From assembly GCF_001625575.1 (NCBI RefSeq), contig NZ_AUXV01000004.1:1-64000 (forward strand): a DNA stretch of 64,000 nucleotides. The letters run 5' to 3'. Shown piece after piece: positions 17,807 through 27,062 of the stretch. Position 1 is the stretch's first letter, and every line of letters starts with the position of its first letter. Source of the DNA: Pseudoalteromonas luteoviolacea S2607. Lineage in GTDB: Bacteria; Pseudomonadota; Gammaproteobacteria; Enterobacterales; Alteromonadaceae. The notes beneath the pieces are model-generated. The model did not search any database. It saw only the letters and a list, made by a program, of their open reading frames with translations, and was not told the DNA's origin. The position numbers were made by a program, and so were the translations under genes.

Positions 17807-19582
17807 ATGAACAAGAAAGTAAAGGCTATACTTTCAACGCTTCTTATCAATACGGCAGTCGTTAGTACAAGTAACGATAACCTTGATGACTATCCGCTCG
17901 ATAGTATAGAGACTTTTTCAAAAATATCTAATATTGTTGAGTACTACCACCCTAGTGACGCAGTTAAAAATACAGACTGGGAAGTATTTTTCAAATATGG
18001 AACGCATTATATTAAAAATAACTCATCACAGAGTTTTTCGTCGCAACTCGAGCATTTATTTGGTGATGTGGCTCCGCATGTTACGTTTAATGACTATCTG
18101 ACAGAACCAGAAAGGTTGACCAGCGAAAGCGAGGTGGTGGGGTGGTTAAACTATGGCTATCCAGGAGACGGGCACTACCTCTATACTAGGTATATAAGTA
18201 ATATAAACTATGGGTAATTACACACAACGCCCTAGCTACCACAACAACAAATATACTATACACAAATTAATGGGGTATACGTACGAGTCCCTATGTTACT
18301 TACCGCAAATAAGTCTGCTAAAGATGGTGTAGAATTTAAATCCCCTGATAGTACAAGTATCCCTTACTTTCTTGAAAACCACTTTTTTTTGCTTTAGTGC
18401 AATGAGCAAAGTTTGGGGAGTGATGGAGCATTTTTATCAGTATTTTCATCATGTTCCTGTCGATTGGAAGTCTGAACTGAGGCCACTATTGAATGCTTGT
18501 CTTACTCAGGATGGTCAAAAGATTGGTGATGCACTTAAGTATTCACTCACTAAGTTACAGGATAATCACTTCACCTTGTATTCGACGGATATTCCAAGCG
18601 AGTTTCATGGACCAGACGTCAGCTTCGAATTGGTAGACGATGAGCCCATATTGGTATACAAAGGTGATAGTGTCGCTGGTCTGGAAATTGGTGACGAGCT
18701 CATCGCTGTTGATGGTCGAAGTATCGACACGCCCATTGAAGAAAAAATACCATACTCACTTATATCAACCCATGTTGCTAAAAGTGTTATATTGGGCTCG
18801 CAGGTACGGAGTAAAGCCCAAGCAACAGATTCTGTGACTATCGACATTAAAAATAAAGATAATCAATTGTCTTCAATCCAACTGCCAACAGATAAATACA
18901 TTTTTAATAGCTTTTACAACGGTGTTGACCGCTATATTCACGCGTCGCAGCCGACCTATCAGGTTTTAGAAAATAATATCCATTACATTAATTTAAGCAA
19001 AACAACTCTGAAGATATTCCCGGGTTAATAGAAAAGCTCAAGGGAGCCAGTGGCATTGTCGCTGATTTGCGCTCTTACCCCGATGACTCTAGGGCTTGGA
19101 TGCAATTCTTAGATGCTATCCATGATGGGGTAAGCGCAGGGCCTGTATTTAATTTGCGTGTGTCCAATCACCCTGATTATGAGCAAAGGTATGTGCAAAG
19201 TTATGACTTATCCATACGGGGATCGAAAAAGGTGCTCAAGATGCCTATCGTTGTGATTAGCAACAAATATAATATAAGCCACAATGAGTTAACATTAGCC
19301 CATTTCCAAAATGCCAAAGTACCTATAGTAGGTGAAGTAACAATGGGTATAAACGGCAACGTCACAGATCTATACTTTTCTGGCGGTGGCCCAAAGATGC
19401 TGCGGATCTGCTTTACAGGTGCCGAAGCTCGACAGGCTGATGGCAGCAAGTTAATTGGTGTTGGCGTACAACCAGATATTCAGGTGTCGCCAACACGAGA
19501 GGACATTAGAAATAACGTCGATGCGATTAAGCGAGCTGCGAGACAATATGTGGAGTCACTGATTCAACAATATAACCCGTAG
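17807..19582 (+). pseudogene. Decayed S41-peptidase-like gene, paralog of 36874-38643
   Basis: The translation follows the intact paralog at 36874-38643 from end to end. It has two in-frame stops just after residue 136 (TAA near 18215 and TAG near 18233), a shift in a T-run near 18393 and another shift near 19010. The PDZ-like part (GLEIGDELIAVDG), the serine motif (YNISHNE) and the C-terminal ADGSKLIGVGVQPDI are all still recognisable, so decay is recent. The 5' region shares GGTAATTGACTG and a GGAGGTTA-type block with the paralog's leader. Confidence 0.9.
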
Positions 19583-19591
19583 AATTAAGTT

Positions 19592-19622
19592 AAAAGGCCT
19601 TACAAGACTAGTAAGGTCTTTT
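19592..19622 (+). terminator. Intrinsic terminator
   Basis: AAAAGGCCTTAC (19592-19603) pairs with GTAAGGTCTTTT (19611-19622) with one mismatch. Confidence 0.75.
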
Positions 19623-20115
19623 GCTTGCTCAACTCTATGCGAGAAGGTCTGACTCCGTGTTTTTTGTTGGGTGGTTACCTTATTAGCGTAATGAAATGTA
19701 AAAGAAATTTATTCAAATAGCATTGGCTAGGCACAGATTTGCCCTACTTAATGGTAATGAACACTCAACAAAAATTTAAATGAAAACACAACCAATCATA
19801 AAGGTAGCTTTGAAAAACCATGTGTTTTTTATAGTGGAGTGAAAACCTTTAATTATTTTGGGTTTTTATCTAGGAAGTTGGGACGAAATTTAAAAGTTAA
19901 TGTTCGATTGGTTTATTATGATTTTTGATTTGTTGGATGTGGATCTAAAAATTTTAGTTTTAAGGTCGAAGCTAAATTTTTAGATGGTGAGAAAATGAAA
20001 TGAAAGAGGGCTTTGATTTGTGTTGAAACTTAAATTAATGATAAAATCTCTTAGCTTAAAGGGGGTAAAATTCTAAGCTAAGAGTTGATTATAATCAGGT
20101 AGCGTTTACCCGTAT
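19623..20115. other. AT-rich intergenic region
   Basis: No gene, repeat or clear regulatory site was seen. GCTAAGAGATTT and CTAAGCTAAGAG-type segments near 20045-20090 form a weak inverted repeat (ATAAAATCTCTTAGCTTA against TAAGCTAAGAGTTGATTAT) that may terminate transcription. Confidence 0.4.
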
Positions 20116-20448
20116 TTATAATGACGTTCTAATAGAGTATACATGACAGTAAGGGCTTTTAGAGCCACCCCATAAAGTACCAGGGAATCCTCGGATTTGA
20201 ACTTTAGATTGAGCGTGATAGCTTGCTAATATCATGCTAAGGTTAGCCTCAAATCCTGGTGTTGACTTTTTCATCCAATAACCGCCAGAGCATGAACTTT
20301 CTGGGTTTTCTAATTGGAATATTACATCTCCATCTCCATAAGAAGAGTATGATTCGATTGCTGTAATCTTAGTATAAGAAGAAGCCGTAACGGATGCATT
20401 TACATTCGCACAAAAAAGCACTGTTAACAGTGAGTAAATAATTCTCAT
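20116..20448 (-). CDS. Small secreted protein of unknown function
   Basis: The product has 110 residues with a signal peptide (cleavage after about residue 18, CANVNA). The mature domain has the pattern DGDVIFQLENP, two Cys in the mid part, LSMILASYHAQSKVQI, a Trp-Gly pair and a final CHVY. I recall a widespread family of small exported proteins in Vibrio and Pseudoalteromonas with this pattern, without an assigned function. Two cysteines may form one disulfide. It is a single-gene unit. Confidence 0.65.
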   Translation of the reverse strand: MRIIYSLLTVLFCANVNASVTASSYTKITAIESYSSYGDGDVIFQLENPESSCSGGYWMKKSTPGFEANLSMILASYHAQSKVQIRGFPGTLWGGSKSPYCHVYSIRTSL

Positions 20449-20984
20449 GAAAAACCTACATTCTATTAATGATATTCAATGTTGTTGATTGGGGATTATA
20501 CATGCTTTATTTTAATATGCGATAGGGGAAATTGAGCCTAATGTGTTTTGTAATAAATGTTTTTACTTTACATATACTTAGGATTGCCTGTTGAAGATGT
20601 TGTGATTTGAATTGTGCTCTAATTCAGGCCTTTATGGACTTTTCTCCCAAGACCTATTGATTGGTATGCGGTAAGTGCTACAGCTTAATCTTGCTAATTC
20701 GAGTTGTAAGTTAAATTTAACATATAAAATTATGTAAACTTAAAAGTGGAGATTACTGGATCCTGTGAGCTAGAATTACTCTAATAAATATGTCTAAGTT
20801 ATTTTACTTTTCTTTCTATTTCAGGGCAGTATTTTCATTTTGTGGTTTTAGTCTTTTTTCTGATGGTTTTCTAATAGCTAAGTTTAGGTTGGTGTGTTGT
20901 TGTGGCATTTTAAATGCTGGGTGTTTGAGAGCTCTCTTTAAAAGCCAAGCCCTCACTTTTAATTCACTTTATGGCAAAGCTATA
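20449..20984. other. Intergenic region
   Basis: No supported gene. A hairpin-forming GAGAGCTCTC is at about 20928-20937. Confidence 0.4.
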
Positions 20985-21428
20985 TTACTCAGGTATACAT
21001 CGATTTCCTGTTCTCGAGTCAACCCAAATAGTTGATTCGCGCCATTTTATCGGGTCGCCATTCACTTGTTTAGTGTCATAACTAACTTTTTGATAAGGGA
21101 TCATTTGAGTTCTCCAAATGACTCTATGTGTACGAAGGTTAGTGTGCTCTACTTCTGCCGGTCCTCTCGCAGGACAAGACTGTTTGAATTCTACCCAGTT
21201 TCCAGAGTGCTTAGATGAACCTTGCTTAACCCATTCGTCAAAATTACCGTCTCTATATGTTTCAAAAATAGAATACTGACAATGTGCCTTATATGTGGTG
21301 ATTTGCTCCCAAGCAATTGGTACGTATGTTGTCTGTTGAACACAGTTACTGGCAAGTGCAGAACTTGAAGAGACTATAGCGCCAATTGAAGCAATAAGTA
21401 GAGCTTTATTTTTTAAACTTTTTATCAT
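20985..21428 (-). CDS. Secreted protein of unknown function
   Basis: The product has 147 residues with a signal peptide (residues 1-26, cleavage after SALA). The mature part has four Cys and many Trp and Tyr residues, suggesting a compact disulfide-bonded domain. AAAGGAC precedes the ATG. It was not recognised. Its neighbours are other single secreted-protein genes rather than an operon. Confidence 0.6.
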   Translation of the reverse strand: MIKSLKNKALLIASIGAIVSSSSALASNCVQQTTYVPIAWEQITTYKAHCQYSIFETYRDGNFDEWVKQGSSKHSGNWVEFKQSCPARGPAEVEHTNLRTHRVIWRTQMIPYQKVSYDTKQVNGDPIKWRESTIWVDSRTGNRCIPE

Positions 21429-22006
21429 TTTAATGTCCTTTTTAAATTACCACGTCATTTCTTCGTGGTCGGGAAAAACAATACACTCTCCATTATTTTT
21501 GGTCAAATTTAAACTTGTTTTATATCGTGGGTTTTTAAGGTTTTTAGCTTTTATGTGTGTAATTACTAACGCTGAATATTTTGCTTTTTAATTGTTTTGT
21601 TGTTGTTTATTTTTTTCTATGAAGTTTTTAATTTTTTTCTGGTGATTTTATAAAGTTTTAAATGTATTTTTTTATATTTAAGAGGTGTACAATTTTAATT
21701 TTTATGTAAGTTGAATTGAAGATTTAAATGGTTTTTCCTCTGTTGTAAAAGCGATTGCATTTTGAATTTTCGCTATGCTTTATATGTATAACGACAGATG
21801 TAGTCATAATTGTCTGCAATATATAAAATAGGCAATTCATATTAAATCCTGTTGCTCCAATACTCTTCGTCAATAAGATGAGGCTCAAAAGTAGTTGGGA
21901 CCTAATACATTCTATGTGTGCCATACCAAGGAATGTTTCCCCGTTAGATTTAAAAAGAAGTGTACATTGATGCACCTTTAGCTTACTTCTAGGTGGACAT
22001 ATTGGT
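21429..22006. other. AT-rich intergenic region
   Basis: Very AT-rich between 21500 and 21720. A minus-strand frame of 83 residues (21724-21975) begins at GTG and has no spaced ribosome binding site, so I do not call it. Confidence 0.4.
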
Positions 22007-23020
22007 TTAAGCTTGTGCTAGCACAATGGTCGTCATGTTACGCCCGTTCTTTTTTGACTGGTAAAGAGCTTGATCGGCACGACAATAAACACACTCAAGT
22101 GTTTCATCATCACTATGAACCGTCGTTACGCCACAGCTGATTGTGATATTGATCGTGTGATTATCATATTGAACATTCATTTCCTCAATGGTTTTACGGA
22201 TCCGCTCCGCATGTTTTGAAATAGATGCTTCGCTGTCCTTTGCCAAAATGACAAACTCTTCTCCACCTATTCTGAAAAAGAGATCGGATTTGCGAATCAC
22301 TTTACTAACTGCACGGCTGAAGTTGATTAAAACTTGGTCTCCTGCATTGTGTCCGTAGCAGTCGTTTATACGTTTAAAATTATCTATATCTATCATAATC
22401 ATGGAGAATGATTGATGGTCACGCTTCCACTTTATAAACATCTCATTTCCTACAGAGGTCAGGCAACGTCTGTTACTTGTTTCGGTTAGAGGGTCAGTTT
22501 CGGCACGTCTTTTTTGTACCGAGATTTCCATCTGTGAATGAAGGTAATTCGCTAACCAATTGGCAATGCAATCTAGCAAAATTGCATCTTGAGGTTGATA
22601 TGCATTTTCTCTCAGTCTGCCAATATTCAGTGTGCCGAAGCAGTTATCCAACTTTTGTAGTGGGGCATCAATGCAGGAGTTGATGCCGCCTTGGTATAAC
22701 CTGATACAATCTAAATCTTCGGACTCTTTTAAATTGTTTTGTATTTCAAGCGTTTTACTTTGATAAACTCTGCCAACCATAGTGCCATTTACCGGTAAAA
22801 TGGTTTTTGCTTTGATGGCATTGTTACCAAACAAAGCATACACCTCTAGCGTTTCATCAGGTCTGTTTCCTAAACAAACACTTGCTCTGTCAGACTCAAT
22901 AATTTTAGGAAGCCAATATGATATTAAGTTCAACGTTTCATTTAAATCCTGTGATCGAGAGAGCGCATTCATGAACTCTATAGGTAGGCATATAGACTCA
23001 TAACTTTGAGAAGCTGACAT
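22007..23020 (-). CDS. GAF-GGDEF diguanylate cyclase
   Basis: The product has 337 residues, is cytoplasmic, and makes the second messenger cyclic di-GMP from two GTP. A GAF-type sensory domain spans about residues 12-160. The GGDEF domain spans about 170-335, with the active-site motif RIGGEEFVIL, the substrate-binding IDIDNFKRINDCYGHNAGDQ and the final QALYQSKKNGRN. All catalytic residues appear present and no RxxD inhibitory site is evident just before GGEEF. The GAF domain has no obvious ligand. It probably links some cytoplasmic signal to biofilm or motility. Confidence 0.92.
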   Translation of the reverse strand: MSASQSYESICLPIEFMNALSRSQDLNETLNLISYWLPKIIESDRASVCLGNRPDETLEVYALFGNNAIKAKTILPVNGTMVGRVYQSKTLEIQNNLKESEDLDCIRLYQGGINSCIDAPLQKLDNCFGTLNIGRLRENAYQPQDAILLDCIANWLANYLHSQMEISVQKRRAETDPLTETSNRRCLTSVGNEMFIKWKRDHQSFSMIMIDIDNFKRINDCYGHNAGDQVLINFSRAVSKVIRKSDLFFRIGGEEFVILAKDSEASISKHAERIRKTIEEMNVQYDNHTINITISCGVTTVHSDDETLECVYCRADQALYQSKKNGRNMTTIVLAQA

Positions 23021-23637
23021 ACTTAACTACCACGGATTACATTGATATTTAAATTATAGCCGAAGGATAAACTTTATATCTATTTATGGCACAGTTCATT
23101 CGGTATGCGTACGAGCGGTCAACACATTGCCATGCACTCAATTGTTTATGTTGGGTGTAAGCCGGAAAAAGGGGTTGGAATTGGGAGCTTTAGGTCAAAA
23201 CTTTCAATTTTATTGTCTAGGTTATTGCACAGTTACCATCATGTGAGACCAGATCAAAAATTCGATATTTCAAAATAATCACAGGCAGTCTCACTTTATT
23301 GAATATCCAATTACTAGTTGGTCAGTGTTCGCAGCACGTATCTAATGAAAGCGCATGTATGTTTCGTTATTCTCGTGCTAAATACACGTTTCTTTTTCAA
23401 TTTCAAATTGCAACACAGATCACTAAGCCCTTTTATGAAATGCTAAACCAGCGACCTTAATTTGATGGCTAACGACACAAATTGCCTCTCAACTTCTTAT
23501 TGTAGGTACCTGTTGAGTTAGGTAATTGATTGTAAGTAATTGTTATATCTTATTTATCTCAATTTTATTTGTTGTTAGCATATGTTTAAGCATACGCTTT
23601 TTAAATAATAAACATAATTACTAAAAGGATAATTAGT
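23021..23637. other. Intergenic region between divergent genes
   Basis: No gene seen. The region should contain the promoters of the diguanylate cyclase and of the secreted repeat protein; AAAGGATAATT just before 23638 is the ribosome binding site of the latter. Confidence 0.5.
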
Positions 23638-24498
23638 ATGACAATCAAGATTAATAAAGCCCTTAAAACAATCACTTTGTTACTTGGTGCTTCTACTTTG
23701 TATACGCATGCACAAGATGCTCAACCAATGTCGTGCCATTGGCAGCTGACAAATCAGAACGAGATAGGTACCTTCGAAAGTCAATACTGTAGTCACCCTA
23801 CGGATGCGCAAGCCCCCGACATCGTTGTCGCTAACAGGGCTATTGTTCCAAGTTATGGAATTTGTAATGTCGAAAGACTTGATGGATATCGCACAGACCT
23901 CAAAGGTACAGTTCAAATAACAGGCCCAACGACTTCATGCTATGGACATTCAGTGTCTTTTTTGCCTGCTCCCCAAAAACGACTTGTAGAGGGAGTAGAA
24001 GAGACATTACTCGAGTGTAATTGGGAAGCGGGTCAAAACAACTCCCAAAAACTTATGTGCAGTAACCCACTAGGCCAAATAAATCCAGTACTTATGGCTT
24101 CTAAGCTGCAGTCAGGTAACTCCTCAACTTGTACATTATATTTTAATCGTGTTGCACTCGATTATTTTGAAGGTGGTACTGTTATTGTCAATGAGCCAGC
24201 ACCTAGTGCCTGCGATGTAGACCCAATTTACTTTAGACCCTTCCCCGAAACGCGTGTTATTGATGGCGCAGAAGCCGTGCTGCTCAAATGTGAATGGCGA
24301 CGAGATAGCAGCACAGTGGAAGTCAAACAGTGTTTAGATGTTGGTGTTGAAGGCAATGAAATTGCTGTTGCGTATCGGATGAATGGAGTAGAAATATCAT
24401 TATTATCCTCTGCAAACAGGACGTTGACCAACGGGCAAATCATTGAAGCGAAAGAGCTGAGTTCGATTTTTCCACCGCTCTATTTTAAGGCAAATTAA
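23638..24498 (+). CDS. Secreted protein with three cysteine-bounded repeats
   Basis: The product has 286 residues with a signal peptide (residues 1-25, cleavage after YTHA). The mature part consists of three repeats of about 85 residues. Each opens with a C-x-W pattern (CHWQL, CNWEA, CEWRR), then a second Cys some 15-20 residues on, and a third near CDVDPIYFRPFPETR-type segments. This suggests three small disulfide-stapled beta domains. No catalytic motif is visible. A strong terminator follows. The role is unknown; adhesion or inhibitor functions are possible. Confidence 0.65.
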   Translation: MTIKINKALKTITLLLGASTLYTHAQDAQPMSCHWQLTNQNEIGTFESQYCSHPTDAQAPDIVVANRAIVPSYGICNVERLDGYRTDLKGTVQITGPTTSCYGHSVSFLPAPQKRLVEGVEETLLECNWEAGQNNSQKLMCSNPLGQINPVLMASKLQSGNSSTCTLYFNRVALDYFEGGTVIVNEPAPSACDVDPIYFRPFPETRVIDGAEAVLLKCEWRRDSSTVEVKQCLDVGVEGNEIAVAYRMNGVEISLLSSANRTLTNGQIIEAKELSSIFPPLYFKAN

Positions 24499-24514
24499 GT
24501 GGTTCGCTAATAAT

Positions 24515-24547
24515 AGGGCATATATCTAATCTTTAGATATATGCCCT
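24515..24547. terminator. Perfect 15-bp hairpin terminator
   Basis: AGGGCATATATCTAA (24515-24529) pairs perfectly with TTAGATATATGCCCT (24533-24547) over a 3-base loop. It separates the secreted-protein gene from the peptide locus downstream. Confidence 0.8.
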
Positions 24548-24925
24548 TACTTTAAGGTGCAAACTTAGGGTCTTGTCGTTTTAGCTCATGTTAGGTAACT
24601 CTTTTGTTGATTTAATTAACAATTTTTTCATCTAGGTTTGCTACTGTGTGTCTGCAAGAAAGACAGTCGCCACCGTGGTTAGTGCCTTTGCTCTCAATGG
24701 AATTCTTATAATGGGCACTCGTTAAAACGTACATGTCTTTAATTTTATTTCTGTCATTCACAAAGCTTATATTACTGCGTTATAGAATATATGAGTTTTG
24801 AGTATGCGGTGCTACGCACCCCTAATGCAATTGGCAATCATTATCGTTTGTGGGGGTTGATTTAGTTTCTGTATAAGTTTTTATTAATTTTTCGCTTCTC
24901 ACTGTTACGAAAATAAAAATTTTTG

Positions 24926-24954
24926 TTGACTAATTTAAATGGTTTATATAGTTT
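24926..24954 (+). promoter_or_regulatory. Possible sigma-70 promoter of the peptide precursor
   Basis: TTGACT (24926-24931) is followed after 15 bases by TATAGT (24947-24952), or after 17 bases by TAGTTT. The ATG of the precursor is about 40 bases downstream. The match is suggestive only, because the region is AT-rich. Confidence 0.4.
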
Positions 24955-24994
24955 TAAATCTGTTTTTAACTAAAACACATACAAGGATATTAAA

Positions 24995-25129
24995 ATGAAA
25001 CAAAAGAAGAACCTTAAAGTAAAAAAAATCAACCTAGTTGAACTTAAAAAAGTAGTTGGTGGTGAAGTTGCTAACCAAAACTACCGTGCAGCTCGTGTAG
25101 AAGCGTCTGAATATTACGCAATTCACTAA
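24995..25129 (+). CDS. Double-glycine RiPP precursor peptide, 44 residues
   Basis: The gene begins at ATG 24995 with AAGGAT seven bases before. The leader is basic (MKQKKNLKVKKINL) and ends in VELKKVVGG, the double-glycine processing motif of class II microcins and bacteriocins. Cleavage after Gly23 would release a 21-residue core, from Glu24 to His44, with three Tyr (30, 40, 41), two Arg, a Ser and no Cys or Thr. That core lacks residues for lanthionine or heterocycle formation. A hairpin follows, then ten co-directional modification genes. It is the likely substrate of the radical SAM and the MchC/MchD-like pair. No peptidase-ABC transporter is in the window, so export must use another locus. 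Confidence 0.8.
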   Translation: MKQKKNLKVKKINLVELKKVVGGEVANQNYRAARVEASEYYAIH

Positions 25130-25146
25130 TATACGAAATATGCATG

Positions 25147-25182
25147 AGGTTTAGCTAGTCACTTTACTGGCTGGCTAAGCCT
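25147..25182 (+). terminator. Hairpin between precursor and operon, possible attenuator
   Basis: AGGTTTAGCTAGTC (25147-25160) pairs imperfectly, with G-U pairs, with GGCTGGCTAAGCCT (25169-25182). There is no strong T-run, so partial read-through into the biosynthetic genes is likely. Such a hairpin would keep the peptide transcript in excess over enzyme transcripts. Confidence 0.55.
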
Positions 25183-25309
25183 ATTTAAACCTCCTAATAT
25201 TAATGTAGTTGTCTTTTAACATTATTAATAACAAAAAGTAATATCAAAATCATAGATAGCTGCACTCATCTAAAGACGCTTTTATAACTAGCTCAAGTCA
25301 GATTTATTT

Positions 25310-26341
25310 ATGGACTCTACAATGAAAGTTTATTTTTTTGTCACGGGTAATTTAGCTGCGGAAACACTGCTGATTGCGGCAGATGAACTAAAAAGTAAAT
25401 GCCCTGATTTAGAGGTAGAGTTGTTGACGGATGGCATTTTACCTACCTTATCTAACGATTTAGTCTCTTCCACTATGAAACCGCACAACATGGAAAAAGA
25501 AATTGGGTTGGAAAAGGGAGATATCGTTATTACTGGCATGATGTGGCCCGGTGATAAAGAGAGAAAGATCTTTAGAGAAGCAAAAAAATCTAAGGCAAAA
25601 TCAGTGGTTTTGCTTCAAGATATATCTGGTGACGCAAATAAGTTTATGTATCAAGGTACGTTGCATTTGCCGGACCATATTTGCGTATCGGATACACTTA
25701 CGTACGAAAATCTATTAAATATAGGTATTCCTAAAAACAAAGTTGTCTCTTTAGGTAGCTTATATTTAGATAACTTGTTCAAAGAGATTAAAAAAGATAA
25801 TTATTATAACAAAAATAGAAAAATTGGTTATTTAACTGTTCCTAACGAGAGTGACTTTAAAAATTGGGGTAGTTCTTATGGATACGATGAAGTCGAGGTT
25901 GGTGAAGATTTAATCGAGCTGGGTGAGCGGCTAAATATGGATTTAATTATCAGAAAACACCCCAAAGAGCACAATTCTGATAAATATGATTACCTAGGTT
26001 CTAACTCTATAGAATGCGAAGTAACAAGTCATAAAGATGCTTCAATAATTGATTTTATATCTTCATGTGATGTTGTGGTAAGTACATATTCAACAACATT
26101 AATAATTGCAAAAAAAATGGGGAAGAAAGTCATATCTTATCAGCCTACTAGCAATAATGCCTTTAGAGGGGATGTTTATAACCGCTTAGGTATCCCAGTC
26201 ACCAAGTCTAAGGAAGAGTTGTATAGTTACATATTGGCTTCAAACTTCCAAGAAAGTAAGTGTGATCTTGGCAGTGTAATATTTAATTACAATCACTCAG
26301 GTGAAAAGTTCTCCTCTTTTATCGATGAGTTAAGATATTAA
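25310..26341 (+). CDS. GT-B-fold glycosyltransferase-like protein
   Basis: The product has 343 residues and is cytoplasmic. It has two Rossmann-like halves: an N-terminal one starting KVYFFVTGNLAAETLL and a C-terminal one with DVVVSTYSTTLIIAKKMG, which resembles the nucleotide-sugar side of UDP-GlcNAc 2-epimerases and capsule-type GT-B enzymes. IRKHPKEHN in the middle also fits such enzymes. It is the first gene after the precursor. A transfer or epimerisation step on a nucleotide-activated sugar is my inference; the exact family is uncertain. The next gene starts 4 bases after its stop. Confidence 0.6.
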   Translation: MDSTMKVYFFVTGNLAAETLLIAADELKSKCPDLEVELLTDGILPTLSNDLVSSTMKPHNMEKEIGLEKGDIVITGMMWPGDKERKIFREAKKSKAKSVVLLQDISGDANKFMYQGTLHLPDHICVSDTLTYENLLNIGIPKNKVVSLGSLYLDNLFKEIKKDNYYNKNRKIGYLTVPNESDFKNWGSSYGYDEVEVGEDLIELGERLNMDLIIRKHPKEHNSDKYDYLGSNSIECEVTSHKDASIIDFISSCDVVVSTYSTTLIIAKKMGKKVISYQPTSNNAFRGDVYNRLGIPVTKSKEELYSYILASNFQESKCDLGSVIFNYNHSGEKFSSFIDELRY

Positions 26342-26345
26342 ATTT

Positions 26346-27062
26346 ATGATTGACGTTATTATACCAGCAACAAATAAAAAAGAAGTTGATAAAGTTGTCA
26401 ATCACTTTATTACTCTGGGTGATTTTTTTGGAAAAATCATCATCGTTGACTTTGATAAAAGCTCTCCTTCTTTGACCCAGAAACAGGTCGAAGCGTTTAA
26501 TCAGAAAATTAGCCTTTCATACATATTCGTCACCGAGCAAACGTATTTCAATAAATCTATCGCAATCAATATTGGTTACGAATATGTTACCAGTGAGCAT
26601 GTCTTAATTTGTGATGCGGACGTTTTATTAGACAAAACATTTTTTGAATTAGCTTTTGAAGTTTGGTCAACCAACGGAGATACGGGATGTGTTTTTTCGC
26701 CAGAATATGTGATTGAGTCGGATAATGGCGAAATCAGAAAGGGTCCTGGGATATGTCTTTTGAAATCTTCCCATTATGAAAAAGTCGCAGGGTATTCCAG
26801 TGAATATATTGGATGGGGGATGGAAGATGTTGATTTCTTACAAAGGCTTGAATATATCGGCGTAGCGCCTAAAAAGATTGCCCACGCAATTCATTTAAGC
26901 CATTCAGATGAAGTGAGAACCAGAAACTACCACTGTGATTCAGTGTCTCAAATGAGAATGGAGAATCGTCAGCTTTTTTCAAAGAAACATGAATTTAAAA
27001 ATCAATATGGCACTTTATTTGATGATGTAAAACATGTTTCTAGAGAGGTGTGTTTGTGTTAG
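26346..27062 (+). CDS. GT-A glycosyltransferase with galactosyltransferase-type C-terminal motif
   Basis: The product has 238 residues. The fold is family-2-like: an N-terminal DVIIPATNKK, the metal-binding CDADVLLD near residue 95, and the acceptor-side motif GWGMEDVDFLQRL near residue 160. The G-W-G-x-E-D-x-D-F motif is the hallmark of polypeptide GalNAc-transferases and beta-1,4-galactosyltransferases (Glyco_transf_7C). This makes transfer of a sugar onto a peptide or glycan plausible. The gene overlaps the radical SAM gene by 7 bases if that gene starts at 27056. Confidence 0.8.
   Translation: MIDVIIPATNKKEVDKVVNHFITLGDFFGKIIIVDFDKSSPSLTQKQVEAFNQKISLSYIFVTEQTYFNKSIAINIGYEYVTSEHVLICDADVLLDKTFFELAFEVWSTNGDTGCVFSPEYVIESDNGEIRKGPGICLLKSSHYEKVAGYSSEYIGWGMEDVDFLQRLEYIGVAPKKIAHAIHLSHSDEVRTRNYHCDSVSQMRMENRQLFSKKHEFKNQYGTLFDDVKHVSREVCLC

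Noticed and set aside
17807..19582. Three separate small genes
   Set aside because: The three open frames align end to end with the single intact paralog at 36874-38643, so they are one broken gene.
20790..21035. Plus-strand frame of 81 residues, Phe- and Cys-rich
   Set aside because: It overlaps the end of the secreted-protein gene at 20985-21428 antisense and has AT-rich codon composition.
21724..21975. Minus-strand frame of 83 residues after the diguanylate cyclase
   Set aside because: It begins at GTG with no spaced ribosome binding site and shows no recognisable domain.
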